Shown here piece by piece: positions 35,473-44,312 of a stretch of DNA of 64,000 bases. Within the stretch, counting starts at the first letter, position 1; every line of letters begins with the position of its first letter. The translations under genes and the position numbers were made by a program. The stretch comes from Zhenhengia yiwuensis. Lineage in GTDB: Bacteria; Bacillota; Clostridia; Lachnospirales; Cellulosilyticaceae. The notes beneath the pieces are model-generated. The model was not told the origin of the DNA, did not search any database, and saw only the letters and a program-made list of their open reading frames with translations. The stretch covers positions 6,893 through 70,892 of the forward strand of contig NZ_JACRSY010000019.1 of assembly GCF_014384995.1 (NCBI RefSeq), given 5' to 3'.

Positions 35473-36885
35473 ATGTCAGATCAAATTGTAAGACCTGTTA
35501 AAATAATGGATACAACACTTCGAGATGCACATCAGTCATTGATTGCAACAAGAATGACAACAGAAGAGATGCTACCTATTGCAGCTAAAATGGACCAAGC
35601 AGGTTTCTATGCAATGGAAGTATGGGGTGGTGCAACTTTTGATGCTTGCTTACGCTTTTTAAAAGAAGATCCATGGGAAAGACTTCGTAAAATTCGTAAA
35701 GAAGTTAAAAATACAAAACTACAAATGCTCTTTAGGGGACAAAACATTTTAGGGTATCGTCACTATGCTGATGACGTAGTAGAATACTTCGTTCAAAAAA
35801 GTATTGCAAATGGTATTGATATTATTCGTATTTTTGATGCGCTTAATGATATGCGTAACTTAGAGACAGCAGTACGTGCTTCACGTAAAGAAGGCGGGCA
35901 TGCACAAGTAGCTATTTCTTATACACTTAGTGAAGTGCATACATTAGAGTATTACATAGAGCTTGCAAAACGTATTGAAGACATGGGTGCTCATTCTATT
36001 TGTATTAAAGATATGGCTGGACTTCTTGTACCTTATGAGGCAGAAAGACTTGTTAAAGCATTAAAATCCTATACTAATCTTCCAATTCAGCTTCATACAC
36101 ATTATACAAGTGGTGTTGCTTCTATGACTTATCTTAAAGCTGTTGAAGCAGGATGTGATATTATTGATACAGCTATGAGCCCATTAGCTATGGGGACTTC
36201 TCAACCAGCAACGGAAGTACTTGTTGAAACATTCAAGGGTACGCCGTATGATACAGGTATTAACCAAGAGATTTTGAGCGAAATTACAGAGTATTTTAGA
36301 CCAATGCGTGAAGAAGCTTTAGCAAGTGGGTTAATGAATACTAAAGTGCTTTCTGTAGATATTAATACACTTCGTTATCAAGTACCTGGTGGTATGCTTT
36401 CAAATCTTGTATCACAACTTAAAGGGCAAAATGCGGAAGACAAATACTATGATGTATTAAAAGAAATTCCTAGAGTAAGGGCTGACTTTGGTTATGTACC
36501 ACTTGTTACACCAAGTAGTCAGATTGTAGGAACTCAAGCAGTACTTAATGTACTTGCAGGGGAAAGATACAAAATGGTATCTAAAGAATCAAAAGATATG
36601 GTAAGGGGGAAATATGGTAGTACGCCAGTACCAATCAAAGAAGAAATTGTTAAGAAAATTATAGGGGACGAAAAACCTATTACCTGCAGACCAGCAGATT
36701 TACTGCAGCCAGAGCTTAAAACACTTGAAAAAGAAATGGCTATGTATAAACAACAAGATGAAGATATTCTTTCTTATGCACTATTCCCACAAGTAGCTAT
36801 GGACTTCTTTAAATATAGAGAGGCCAAGGAGAAAAAAGTGGATTTGGCAGTAGCAGACAAAAAAAATAAAGCTTACCCCGTATAA
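35473..36885 (+). CDS. oadA: Oxaloacetate/pyruvate carboxyltransferase subunit (OadA/5S-like), no biotin domain
   Basis: This HMGL-type TIM-barrel carboxyltransferase has VKIMDTTLRDAHQSLIATRM (metal-binding Asp), EVWGGATFDACLRFL and LFRGQNILGYRHYADDVV. IKDMAGLL carries the lysine expected to be carbamylated, and LHTHYTSG provides the metal histidines. The PYC_OADA conserved domain follows. At 470 residues it ends before a biotinyl domain, so it must use the separate carrier at 33866-34252. It transfers CO2 between biotin and pyruvate/oxaloacetate. Confidence 0.92.
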   Translation: MSDQIVRPVKIMDTTLRDAHQSLIATRMTTEEMLPIAAKMDQAGFYAMEVWGGATFDACLRFLKEDPWERLRKIRKEVKNTKLQMLFRGQNILGYRHYADDVVEYFVQKSIANGIDIIRIFDALNDMRNLETAVRASRKEGGHAQVAISYTLSEVHTLEYYIELAKRIEDMGAHSICIKDMAGLLVPYEAERLVKALKSYTNLPIQLHTHYTSGVASMTYLKAVEAGCDIIDTAMSPLAMGTSQPATEVLVETFKGTPYDTGINQEILSEITEYFRPMREEALASGLMNTKVLSVDINTLRYQVPGGMLSNLVSQLKGQNAEDKYYDVLKEIPRVRADFGYVPLVTPSSQIVGTQAVLNVLAGERYKMVSKESKDMVRGKYGSTPVPIKEEIVKKIIGDEKPITCRPADLLQPELKTLEKEMAMYKQQDEDILSYALFPQVAMDFFKYREAKEKKVDLAVADKKNKAYPV

Positions 36886-36902
36886 TTTGTAAGTTATAGG
36901 TA

Positions 36903-36939
36903 GACTACAGAACGACATAAGCTGTTCTGTAGTCTTTTT
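36903..36939 (+). terminator. Terminator of the decarboxylase operon
   Basis: 11-bp perfect stem GACTACAGAAC / GTTCTGTAGTC with a ten-base loop and five T. Confidence 0.92.
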
Positions 36940-36962
36940 ATGTGATAAATAGTAAAATATCG

Positions 36963-36990
36963 TTGTCAAAATACAAATATATTATATAAT
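36963..36990 (+). promoter_or_regulatory. Promoter upstream of the RpiR-family gene
   Basis: TTGTCA (36963-36968) and TATAAT (36985-36990) with a 16-base spacer. It is one of the best -35/-10 pairs in the window and lies about 48 bases before the start codon. Confidence 0.7.
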
Positions 36991-37037
36991 GATACTAGAT
37001 GTAATGATAAAGTTACGTGATTGAAAGGAAATGAGTA

Positions 37038-37952
37038 ATGAATAACGATCTGATTCAGCGTATTAAAAAGAGTATGCCCAAGCTAAGTAAAGGGCAAAAA
37101 TTAATCGCCAATTATATTTTAGAACATTATGAAAAGGCAGTATTCCTGACAGCAGCTAAACTTGGAACAATAGTGGGGGTAAGTGAATCAACCGTTGTAA
37201 GATTTGCAAATGAATTAGGTTACGATGGTTATCCTAAATTCCAAGAAGCTTTAGAAGAGCTTGTTAAGAGTAAACTAACAGCTATGCAACGTCTTGAAGT
37301 AACGACAGACCGTATTGATACAGAACATGTATTAAAGAGTGTGCTTCAAACAGACCAGGAAAAAATTGCTTATACAATTGAGCAAGTAGATGAACAAGTA
37401 TTTGAACAAGCTATTGATAAAATCATTAATGCAGATACTATTTATATACTAGGGGTACGTAGTTGTGCGGGACTTGCAAGCTTTTTAGGATTTTACTTTA
37501 ATATTATCTTCCCTAGAGTAAGAGTGATTAATACAAACAGTATTAGTGAAATTTTTGAGATTATTCATCATATTGGTAGCAATGATGTTATTATTGGGAT
37601 CAGTTTTCCGCGCTATTCTAAGCGTATTTTAAAAGCCTTAGAATATGCACGTTCTAAAAAGGCCGGTGTTATTGCTATTACAGATAGCTATATTTCTCCT
37701 ATTGCGCAGTATGCAGAGCAAACTTTAATAGGCCGTAGTGAGATGATTTCATTTGTAGACTCGCTAGTTGCACCTTTAAGTATTATTAATGCGATTATTG
37801 TAGCAGTAAGTTTACGTAAAAAAGATGAGATTTCCACAAATCTTGATAACCTAGAGACTGTTTGGATGGAATATGAAGTTTATGATGATACAAGAGAGAT
37901 GAATAATTATAATCCTAATATGATGAACGGGATTAAGGAAAAATGTGATTAA
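37038..37952 (+). CDS. MurR/RpiR-family transcriptional regulator
   Basis: This 304-residue regulator has an N-terminal RpiR helix-turn-helix domain (about residues 1-77, LSKGQKLIANYILEHY and VSESTVVRFANELGYDGYPKFQ). A C-terminal SIS sugar-phosphate-binding domain follows (about residues 120-260, ADTIYILGVRSCAGLASF, NDVIIGISFPRYSKR). The effector is presumably a phosphosugar, but no sugar gene is adjacent. The next gene, aroH-cmk, starts 13 bases after it, so they may share a transcript. Confidence 0.88.
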   Translation: MNNDLIQRIKKSMPKLSKGQKLIANYILEHYEKAVFLTAAKLGTIVGVSESTVVRFANELGYDGYPKFQEALEELVKSKLTAMQRLEVTTDRIDTEHVLKSVLQTDQEKIAYTIEQVDEQVFEQAIDKIINADTIYILGVRSCAGLASFLGFYFNIIFPRVRVINTNSISEIFEIIHHIGSNDVIIGISFPRYSKRILKALEYARSKKAGVIAITDSYISPIAQYAEQTLIGRSEMISFVDSLVAPLSIINAIIVAVSLRKKDEISTNLDNLETVWMEYEVYDDTREMNNYNPNMMNGIKEKCD

Positions 37953-37965
37953 AGAGAGGGATAAA

Positions 37966-38985
37966 ATGAATATTGTTGCCATTCGTGGGGCTATTACAAC
38001 AGAGAATACAAAAGAAGCTATGTTAGAAGCTTCTCAAGAGCTTTTAGAAGCTATTTTAACAGCTAATCAAATAGATAAAAAAGATATTATACAAATTACC
38101 TTTACTTGTACAAAAGACTTGGATGCAGTTTATCCAGCAGTAGCAGCAAGAAATTTGGGGGTTACAGAAGCTGCTTTAATGTGCATGCAGGAAATGTATG
38201 TGAAAGGTTCACTTGAAAAATGTATCCGTATAGCTGTATTATGTCAGAGTGAGGCTTTAGTGCAACAGACAGTTTGTCATCAATATTTAAAAGGTGCTAA
38301 GAAGTTAAGACCAGACTTAGGTCGTTTTACGCTTGCAATTGATGGACCGGCAGGTGCAGGGAAGAGTACTATTGCTAAGTGTTTAGCACAGAACCTACGT
38401 TGTACTTATATTGACACAGGAGCTATGTACCGCACGGTAGGGCTTTTCTGTATACAAAACAATATAGACTATACGAATGAAGATGCAGTAAATAGTGTAC
38501 TTAGTCAAATAGGCATTGACATTATTTATGAAGACAATGCACAGAAGATTTACTTAAATGGAGTAGATGTAAGCACAGCTATTCGTACACAAGAAGTAGC
38601 AGCTGCAGCTTCTAAGGTAGCTACTTATAAAGAGGTAAGAGAAGCTTTAGTAGATATGCAAAGAAAACTCGCAGCAACGAAATCTGTTGTCATGGATGGG
38701 AGAGATATTGGAACAGTTGTACTGCCTCAGGCAACACTTAAAATCTTCTTGACTGCTTCTGCCGAAGAGCGTGCAAACAGACGACTTTTGGAATATGAGG
38801 CAAAAGGTATGGAAGTAGCTTATGATGTGCTTCTTAAAGAAATTCAAGAAAGAGATGATCAAGATGCTAATCGTGAGGTTTCACCACTTAAAAAAGCTGA
38901 TGATGGTATCGAGATTGACACGACTTCACTTTCTATAGAGGAGATTATTGAGCGTATTGCACACCTTTTGCAAGAAAGACTATAG
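37966..38985 (+). CDS. Fused AroH-type chorismate mutase and cytidylate kinase
   Basis: Residues 1-115 match the AroH family of monofunctional chorismate mutases. They carry AIRGAIT with R7, FTCTKDLDAVYPAVAAR, CMQEM with C73 and E76, R88 in KCIRI, and Y107, corresponding to the Bacillus AroH active-site residues. Residues about 121-339 form a complete cytidylate kinase, with P-loop GPAGAGKST (K133), DTGAMYR, VMDGRDIGTVVLPQA and ERDDQDANREVSPL. The frame is continuous without a stop or frameshift. ATG 37966 has GAGAGGG upstream. Cmk followed by ispH is a common clostridial order. The fusion joins chorismate-to-prephenate chemistry with CMP phosphorylation. Confidence 0.9.
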   Translation: MNIVAIRGAITTENTKEAMLEASQELLEAILTANQIDKKDIIQITFTCTKDLDAVYPAVAARNLGVTEAALMCMQEMYVKGSLEKCIRIAVLCQSEALVQQTVCHQYLKGAKKLRPDLGRFTLAIDGPAGAGKSTIAKCLAQNLRCTYIDTGAMYRTVGLFCIQNNIDYTNEDAVNSVLSQIGIDIIYEDNAQKIYLNGVDVSTAIRTQEVAAAASKVATYKEVREALVDMQRKLAATKSVVMDGRDIGTVVLPQATLKIFLTASAEERANRRLLEYEAKGMEVAYDVLLKEIQERDDQDANREVSPLKKADDGIEIDTTSLSIEEIIERIAHLLQERL

Positions 38986-38996
38986 GAGTGTAACAA

Positions 38997-39839
38997 ATGG
39001 AAATTATTTTAGCAAAAAGTGCAGGTTTTTGCTTTGGTGTACATCGCGCTGTAGATATGGCCTTTAAAACTGAAGAAGATAAGAAAACCTATACACTTGG
39101 ACATATTATTCATAATGAAACGGTAACAAGAAAACTTAAACAAAAAGGTATAGAATCAGTAGAAGCCTTGGACAATATTCCAATGGAAAAAGTCATTATC
39201 AGGGCCCATGGTGTACCAGAAGCTGTTTATAAGGAAGCAGAATCAAAAAATATTGAAGTACTAGATGCAACTTGTCCTTATGTAACTAAAATTCATAGGC
39301 TGGTAAGTAGATATGAAAAAGAAGGTTATCGTATTATTGTAATCGGAGATGCTAAGCATCCTGAGATTATTGGGATTAATGGATGGACCAAAGAAGGTTG
39401 TATCATTTATAAAAATAAAGAAGATGTAGATTTTACAGAGCTTGACTTAAATAAGAAGTACTTAATTGTATCTCAGACAACTTATAAAAAAGAAGTTGTA
39501 GATGGAATTGTTAAGTTATTAGAAGAAGCAGGGTATGATGTGAAGTTCATTAATACAATCTGTAATGCTACTTCTGAAAGGCAAGAAGAGGCAAAAGAGA
39601 TTTCTAAAGAAGTAGATGCTATGATTGTAATTGGAAGTAGTTTTAGTTCTAATACACAAAAGCTTTTTGAAATATGTAAGTCTTATTGCCAAGATACTTA
39701 TTGTATAGAAGAGGCTAAGGATCTTAATGCAGAATGGTTTAAATCCAAGAATAAAGTAGGTGTGACAGCAGGTGCATCTACACCTAAAGATGTGATTGAA
39801 GAAGTGCTAGAAGTACTTAAAGGCATGGATGCCCAATAA
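38997..39839 (+). CDS. ispH: 4-hydroxy-3-methylbut-2-enyl diphosphate reductase IspH
   Basis: IspH is the last enzyme of the MEP isoprenoid pathway, an iron-sulfur enzyme giving IPP and DMAPP. The cluster cysteines are C12 (SAGFCFGVHRAV), the Cys of DATCPYVTKIH and that of NTICNATSERQ. The catalytic HGVPE and TAGASTPKDVIEEV are present. At 280 residues it is the stand-alone form. Many Clostridia carry an IspH-ribosomal protein S1 fusion at this site, but no S1 domain follows here. Confidence 0.95.
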   Translation: MEIILAKSAGFCFGVHRAVDMAFKTEEDKKTYTLGHIIHNETVTRKLKQKGIESVEALDNIPMEKVIIRAHGVPEAVYKEAESKNIEVLDATCPYVTKIHRLVSRYEKEGYRIIVIGDAKHPEIIGINGWTKEGCIIYKNKEDVDFTELDLNKKYLIVSQTTYKKEVVDGIVKLLEEAGYDVKFINTICNATSERQEEAKEISKEVDAMIVIGSSFSSNTQKLFEICKSYCQDTYCIEEAKDLNAEWFKSKNKVGVTAGASTPKDVIEEVLEVLKGMDAQ

Positions 39840-39853
39840 CCTATCTAGAAATT

Positions 39854-39897
39854 AAAATTAGCCCAAAGACTTTAAAGTCTTTGGGCTAATTTTTTTA
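39854..39897. terminator. 40-bp perfect palindrome, bidirectional terminator
   Basis: 39854-39873 is the exact reverse complement of 39874-39893, with A/T tracts at both ends, between convergent genes. The last codons and stop of the minus-strand gene lie inside it. Confidence 0.93.
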
Positions 39898-40879
39898 TAC
39901 CTAATTTTAGAATTTCATCAAGAAAGGGAGAGAGTGCTTCTTGGTTATAGAGTGTATAAATTTGTTTTTGTTCATCTGCCCAATAAAGAGATTGATTAGA
40001 CAGTTTAAGAGGTAAATAAAGCCCTTCTTGTTCAAGATAACAGGTAGATTTGGTAGCTTTAGTACGCATAGAAGCAGGTAGAAGTTTAGCTAGAGATTTA
40101 TGCATCAAGTTACCTTCTACAATATAGTAGTCACTAGGAGGAAGATAGGTTTTAAGTTTTAATGCTAAAGCATTAATAGATAAAGAGAAATGGTTAAGTG
40201 AAGCATCATACAGGCATTCATAATGACCTAGCTGATATTTGAAGGAATAAGGATAGATATAAGAAGGAGATAAATAGAAAGTTAAAGCTACTTCTTCAAA
40301 GGTATAATCTATAAGCTTGGCATGATTTAGTCTATCTAAAAATTTATAGAAGTGATAAATGGCTATCAGGCTTAAAAGTTCTTCCTTGTTATGTTCTGAA
40401 ATCAGCGTACTATAGTTAATATGAGATGAAGTTAAGGTAAGTTTACAGAGTTTAGCAAGCTCTCGGCCTGAAGTTGTGAGGCTTCTGTTAAAACCTATGT
40501 CATTTTCTATAAGAGTTCTGGCACGTTTTGAAGATTTTAAATCTACTAGATGAAGAGTGGTAAGGTCTGAAGTATCTAGCCCATAGATCTCTGCTTTTTG
40601 TAGAATAAAAGGCCATTCGAAGTGCTTGCCACCATAAGTGTAAATTTTTTCAAAGCGGATTACTTCCTTTAAAAAGGTTTCAATAAGAAGTGACTCCTCT
40701 TCTAGAGTTTCTGTAATCCAGTGACAAGACTGATAAGTATCTTCTTTTTTAAAGGCAATGCCTATACAAACAATGGTATCATGAATTTTAGAAAGACCAG
40801 TTGTTTCCAAATCTAAATAGCAATGTGCAGGAGATTCTATACTGAAGTCTAAAGAGTGTGAATGAGTTATGTAAATCAT
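39872..40879 (-). CDS. RNase H-like DEDD exonuclease domain protein (YprB type)
   Basis: The first about 190 residues resemble the YprB/RNase_H_2 family of predicted 3'-5' exonucleases. AHCYLDLETTGLSKIHDTIVCIGIAF supplies the first Asp-x-Glu, YTYGGKHFEWPFI the second acidic region position, and LKSSKRARTLIENDIGFNRS and EHNKEELLSLIAIYHFYKFLD the third and fourth. The C-terminal 140 residues are not recognised. Bacillus YprB has a TPR-containing C-terminus, which I cannot see here. The function is unproven. Confidence 0.7.
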   Translation of the reverse strand: MIYITHSHSLDFSIESPAHCYLDLETTGLSKIHDTIVCIGIAFKKEDTYQSCHWITETLEEESLLIETFLKEVIRFEKIYTYGGKHFEWPFILQKAEIYGLDTSDLTTLHLVDLKSSKRARTLIENDIGFNRSLTTSGRELAKLCKLTLTSSHINYSTLISEHNKEELLSLIAIYHFYKFLDRLNHAKLIDYTFEEVALTFYLSPSYIYPYSFKYQLGHYECLYDASLNHFSLSINALALKLKTYLPPSDYYIVEGNLMHKSLAKLLPASMRTKATKSTCYLEQEGLYLPLKLSNQSLYWADEQKQIYTLYNQEALSPFLDEILKLGIKKLAQRL

Positions 40880-41093
40880 AAGAAAACATCCTTTCTGTGT
40901 AATATTATTTTAACAAATGTATTTCTAAAGGTTCAAGCCCTAAAAGCTATTTTTGTTTTTTTGATTACATGTTAACATAAAAATAAAAAATAAAATTAGA
41001 AAATAATATAAAATGAATTTTATTTATATGTATAATTCATAAATAACTTTCGGTGCATTATATAATCTAAATAAAACTCTATTTTTTAATAAA

Positions 41094-41108
41094 AATTGTA
41101 TTGAAATT
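41094..41108 (+). promoter_or_regulatory. CodY-box-like site overlapping the liv -35 element
   Basis: Eleven of 15 bases match the CodY consensus AATTTTCWGAAAATT, and the site overlaps the -35 hexamer of livJ. Branched-chain amino acid transporters are classic CodY targets and codY lies in this window. The match is only moderate in AT-rich DNA. Confidence 0.35.
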
Positions 41109-41129
41109 GCAATTTAAAATTAGTATAAT
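41101..41129 (+). promoter_or_regulatory. Promoter of the liv operon
   Basis: TTGAAA (41101-41106) and consensus TATAAT (41124-41129) have a 17-base spacer, 36 bases before livJ. Confidence 0.8.
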
Positions 41130-41165
41130 GTCAAATATAAATTAAAAACAAGGCGGAGTGATACT

Positions 41166-42317
41166 ATGAAAACAAGAAAATTATTAGCAATAGCATTAGT
41201 AGCTATGATGGGCACTTTATCTTTTGTAGGATGCCAAAAAGCAGATGCTTCTTCAGATACAATTAAAATAGGAGGAAGCTTTGACCTAACAGGTGAAGCT
41301 GCACAATATGGAATTGCAACAAGTAATGGGGTAAAGCTTGCTATAGATGAATACAATGCAAATGGTGGAGTACTTGGTAAACAAATTGAATTTATATTAG
41401 AAGACAATAAAGCAAGTCAAGTAGATGCTACAAATGCTTTCAAAAAGTTAGTAGATAATAATAAAGTTATTGGTTTTATTGGTTCTGATATTAGTAGTAC
41501 AACTGAAACGATTGCTAACTTAGCAGCAGAAAAAAATATACCAATGATTACACCAACAGGAACAAAACTTGGCATTACAACAATTGGTCCAAATATTTTT
41601 AGAGCATGCTATGTAGACCCTGCTCAAGGAGAACTTTTAGCTAAATTTGCAACAGAAGATTTAAAGGCTCAAACAGCGGCAATTATGATTAACTCAGAAC
41701 AGGATTATTCAACAGGTATTGCTGAAGCTTTTGAAGCAGCTTTCACGGCAGAGGGTGGAACTGTAGTAGAAAAAGTAAACTATGGAAAAAATGACGTAGA
41801 TTTTAAACCAATCTTAGCAAATATTAAAAATGCTAATGCAGATGTTGTTGTTATTCCAGATTATTATGAAACTATTGCAACTCTTATAACTCAAGCAAGA
41901 GAAATCGGTATTACATCTACCTGTATTGGTGGAGATGGTTGGGATGGTGTGACTGAGAAAACAGTTAATAATCCAGAGGTTGTAGAAGGCAGCTATTTTG
42001 TTAACCATTATACAGTAGAAGATGATGCAGTAATTGTACAAGATTTCATTAGTAATTATAAAGCTACATATGATGCAGAACCAAATGCTTTTGCAGCACT
42101 TGGATATGATGCAGCAAAAATCTTAATTGAAGCGATTAAAACTTGTGAAAGTACAGAAGCCGATGCTATTACTGCTGCAATGCAAAATACTTCTTTAGAT
42201 TGTGTAACAGGTCATATTACTTTTGATGAGAATAGAAATCCAGTTAAATCTGTATCTGTTATTGAAATTAAAGAAGGCCAAAATACACTTTATAAAAAAC
42301 TTGATGCAGTAAAATAA
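41166..42317 (+). CDS. livJ: Branched-chain amino acid ABC transporter substrate-binding lipoprotein
   Basis: This Leu/Ile/Val-type periplasmic-binding protein has a signal peptide ending in the lipobox FVGC (lipidated C23). The type I binding fold follows (IKIGGSFDLTGEAAQYGIATSNGVKLAIDEYNANGGVLGK, then VIGFIGSDISSTTETIANLAAEKNIPMITPTGT). Length 383 is usual. GGCGGAG precedes the ATG. It is the first gene of livJHMGF, behind a strong promoter. Confidence 0.92.
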   Translation: MKTRKLLAIALVAMMGTLSFVGCQKADASSDTIKIGGSFDLTGEAAQYGIATSNGVKLAIDEYNANGGVLGKQIEFILEDNKASQVDATNAFKKLVDNNKVIGFIGSDISSTTETIANLAAEKNIPMITPTGTKLGITTIGPNIFRACYVDPAQGELLAKFATEDLKAQTAAIMINSEQDYSTGIAEAFEAAFTAEGGTVVEKVNYGKNDVDFKPILANIKNANADVVVIPDYYETIATLITQAREIGITSTCIGGDGWDGVTEKTVNNPEVVEGSYFVNHYTVEDDAVIVQDFISNYKATYDAEPNAFAALGYDAAKILIEAIKTCESTEADAITAAMQNTSLDCVTGHITFDENRNPVKSVSVIEIKEGQNTLYKKLDAVK

Positions 42318-42341
42318 TAAATAGATCAGAAAATATTTATT

Positions 42342-42362
42342 CTCGGGGGTCTTGCCTCCGAG
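42342..42362 (+). terminator. GC-rich hairpin between livJ and livH
   Basis: CTCGGGGG / CCTCCGAG with one G-U pair and a five-base loop. The tail TAATTTTAA is weakly T-rich. It probably ends part of the transcripts or protects the livJ mRNA 3' end. Confidence 0.65.
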
Positions 42363-42418
42363 TAATTTTAAGGCTTTTATAGGATTTATGTAAAATCAGA
42401 AATAAAGGGGGATGAAGT

Positions 42419-43321
42419 ATGGATTATGGAATATTATTGATGCAGCAGATACTTAATGGTTTACATATTGGGAGTATTTATGCACTTATTGCTTTAGGGT
42501 ATACAATGGTATACGGCATCGTTAAACTCATTAACTTTGCTCATGGAGATATTATGATGGTAGGCGCTTATATTGCGTTTATGATGATTACTGCTTTTAA
42601 TTTACCACTGCCAATCGCTATTATTATTTCAATGGCTAGCTGTGCACTTATTGGTATGGGTATTGAAAAAGTGGCTTATAAACCACTTAGAAATGCACCA
42701 CGTATGTGGGCACTTATTACAGCTATAGGGGTAAGCTTTTTCTTAGAAACATTATTTACTATTTTGTTTGGGGCGAGTTCAAAACCATTCCCTACACTTT
42801 CACTTGCACCTATCCAAATTGGGGCACTTCAAATCAGTCAGATTATGATGATTTCAATAGGTCTTTCTGTATTTCTTATGATTGCACTAGAGCTATTTAT
42901 TAAAGAGACAAAGCTTGGGAAAGCTATGCGTGCCGCTTCAGAAGATGCTAAAGCAGCAGCTTTAATGGGTATTTCTGTTAATAAAACCATTTCTATTGCT
43001 TTTGCTATTGGTTCAGCACTTGGGGCAATAGGAGGGATCCTTTTTGCTATGGCCTATCCCCAAATCAAACCCTTAATGGGAGTTATGCCAGGACTTAAAG
43101 CCTTTATTGCAGCAGTGCTTGGAGGAATTGGGATTTTACCAGGTGCTATGCTAGGAGGATTTTTACTTGGTATTATTGAAAGTATTACAAAAGGCTTTCT
43201 ATCAGCTTTCTGGCCAGATGCTTCTTTATGGGCAGATGCTATTTTATTTTTAATCTTAATTTTAGTACTCTTACTAAAGCCAGCAGGTATTCTAGGTAAG
43301 AATGTACGAGAGAAAGTGTAG
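42419..43321 (+). CDS. livH: Branched-chain amino acid ABC transporter permease LivH
   Basis: This membrane permease (300 residues, about eight helices) has the LivH signatures LNGLHIGSIYALIALGYTMVYGIVKLINFAHGD and GKAMRAASEDAKAAALMGISVNK (the cytoplasmic coupling loop). AAAGGGGG precedes the ATG. It pairs with LivM to form the translocation pore. Confidence 0.93.
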   Translation: MDYGILLMQQILNGLHIGSIYALIALGYTMVYGIVKLINFAHGDIMMVGAYIAFMMITAFNLPLPIAIIISMASCALIGMGIEKVAYKPLRNAPRMWALITAIGVSFFLETLFTILFGASSKPFPTLSLAPIQIGALQISQIMMISIGLSVFLMIALELFIKETKLGKAMRAASEDAKAAALMGISVNKTISIAFAIGSALGAIGGILFAMAYPQIKPLMGVMPGLKAFIAAVLGGIGILPGAMLGGFLLGIIESITKGFLSAFWPDASLWADAILFLILILVLLLKPAGILGKNVREKV

Positions 43322-43330
43322 GTGATCAAG

Positions 43331-44311
43331 ATGAAAAATAAAAACAAATCTTTAATTATTTTAGGAAGCCTTCTCCTTACTTATCTCTTTCTTATGATAG
43401 GTTTATCATTAGGTATGATTAACTCTTATTTTAGTGGTGTTATTGTAGCGATTTTAATCAATGTGATTATGGCCTCTTCTCTAACTCTCGTAACAGGCTA
43501 CTTAGGTGAGCTTGTTCTAGGGCATGCAGGTTTTATGGCAGTAGGAGCCTATACATCGGCACTTATTACTATGAATTTGGACCTTTCTGCAGCCTTAGAA
43601 TTTCCTATTGCACTTTTATGTGGAGGAGCATTTGCTGCTTTTATAGGCATTTTAATTGGAATTCCTGCACTTCGTTTAAGAGGGGATTATTTAGGCATTA
43701 TTACATTAGGCTTTGGAGAAATCATTCGTATTGTGCTCAATAACCTTAAAGTCACTAATGGAGCCAAAGGTTTATCAGGTATACCTAGCTATAGTAATTT
43801 CACTGTAACTTTTTTCGTTACCATTGTGATTGTCACTGCATTTTATTTACTCATTAAATCTAGACATGGACGTGCTATTATTGCTATTCGTGAAAATGAG
43901 ATTGCTACAGATTGTGTAGGAATTTGTACTTTCTACTATAAGACCTTTGCCTTTGCTATTGCAGCTTTCTTTGCAGGTATTGGTGGTGGACTTTATGCCC
44001 ACTACTTACAAGTATTAAGCCCAAGTAGTTTTGGTTTCCTTAATTCTATTGAATACTTAATCATTGTTGTATTAGGGGGCATGGGGAGCTTAAGTGGAAC
44101 GATTATTGCAGCTATTGTATTAGGCGTATTAAATGAGGTTTTGCGTGCCTTTTCAGAATATCGTATGCTTATTTATTCTTTAGTACTTATTAGTATGATG
44201 GTATGTAAGGCAAAAGGGATTACAGTAGGACTTATTTTAGATAAATTGGGATTGAAAAATAAATTAAAGTTTAGAGGAAAACAAAATATAAGTATAGGGA
44301 AGGAGGGGTAA
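43331..44311 (+). CDS. livM: Branched-chain amino acid ABC transporter permease LivM
   Basis: This second permease has TLVTGYLGELVLGHAGFMAVGAYTSAL, LRLRGDYLGIITLGFGEIIRIVLNN and GRAIIAIRENEIATDCVGI, typical of LivM. ATG 43331 is chosen because AGGTGA lies five bases upstream. A GTG at 43322 in frame is also possible. It begins a few bases after livH. Confidence 0.93.
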   Translation: MKNKNKSLIILGSLLLTYLFLMIGLSLGMINSYFSGVIVAILINVIMASSLTLVTGYLGELVLGHAGFMAVGAYTSALITMNLDLSAALEFPIALLCGGAFAAFIGILIGIPALRLRGDYLGIITLGFGEIIRIVLNNLKVTNGAKGLSGIPSYSNFTVTFFVTIVIVTAFYLLIKSRHGRAIIAIRENEIATDCVGICTFYYKTFAFAIAAFFAGIGGGLYAHYLQVLSPSSFGFLNSIEYLIIVVLGGMGSLSGTIIAAIVLGVLNEVLRAFSEYRMLIYSLVLISMMVCKAKGITVGLILDKLGLKNKLKFRGKQNISIGKEG

Positions 44312-44312
44312 T

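Noticed and set aside
38997..39839. IspH-S1 fusion
   Set aside because: Common at this locus in Clostridia, but the frame ends after IspH and a terminator follows. No S1 domain is present in the window.
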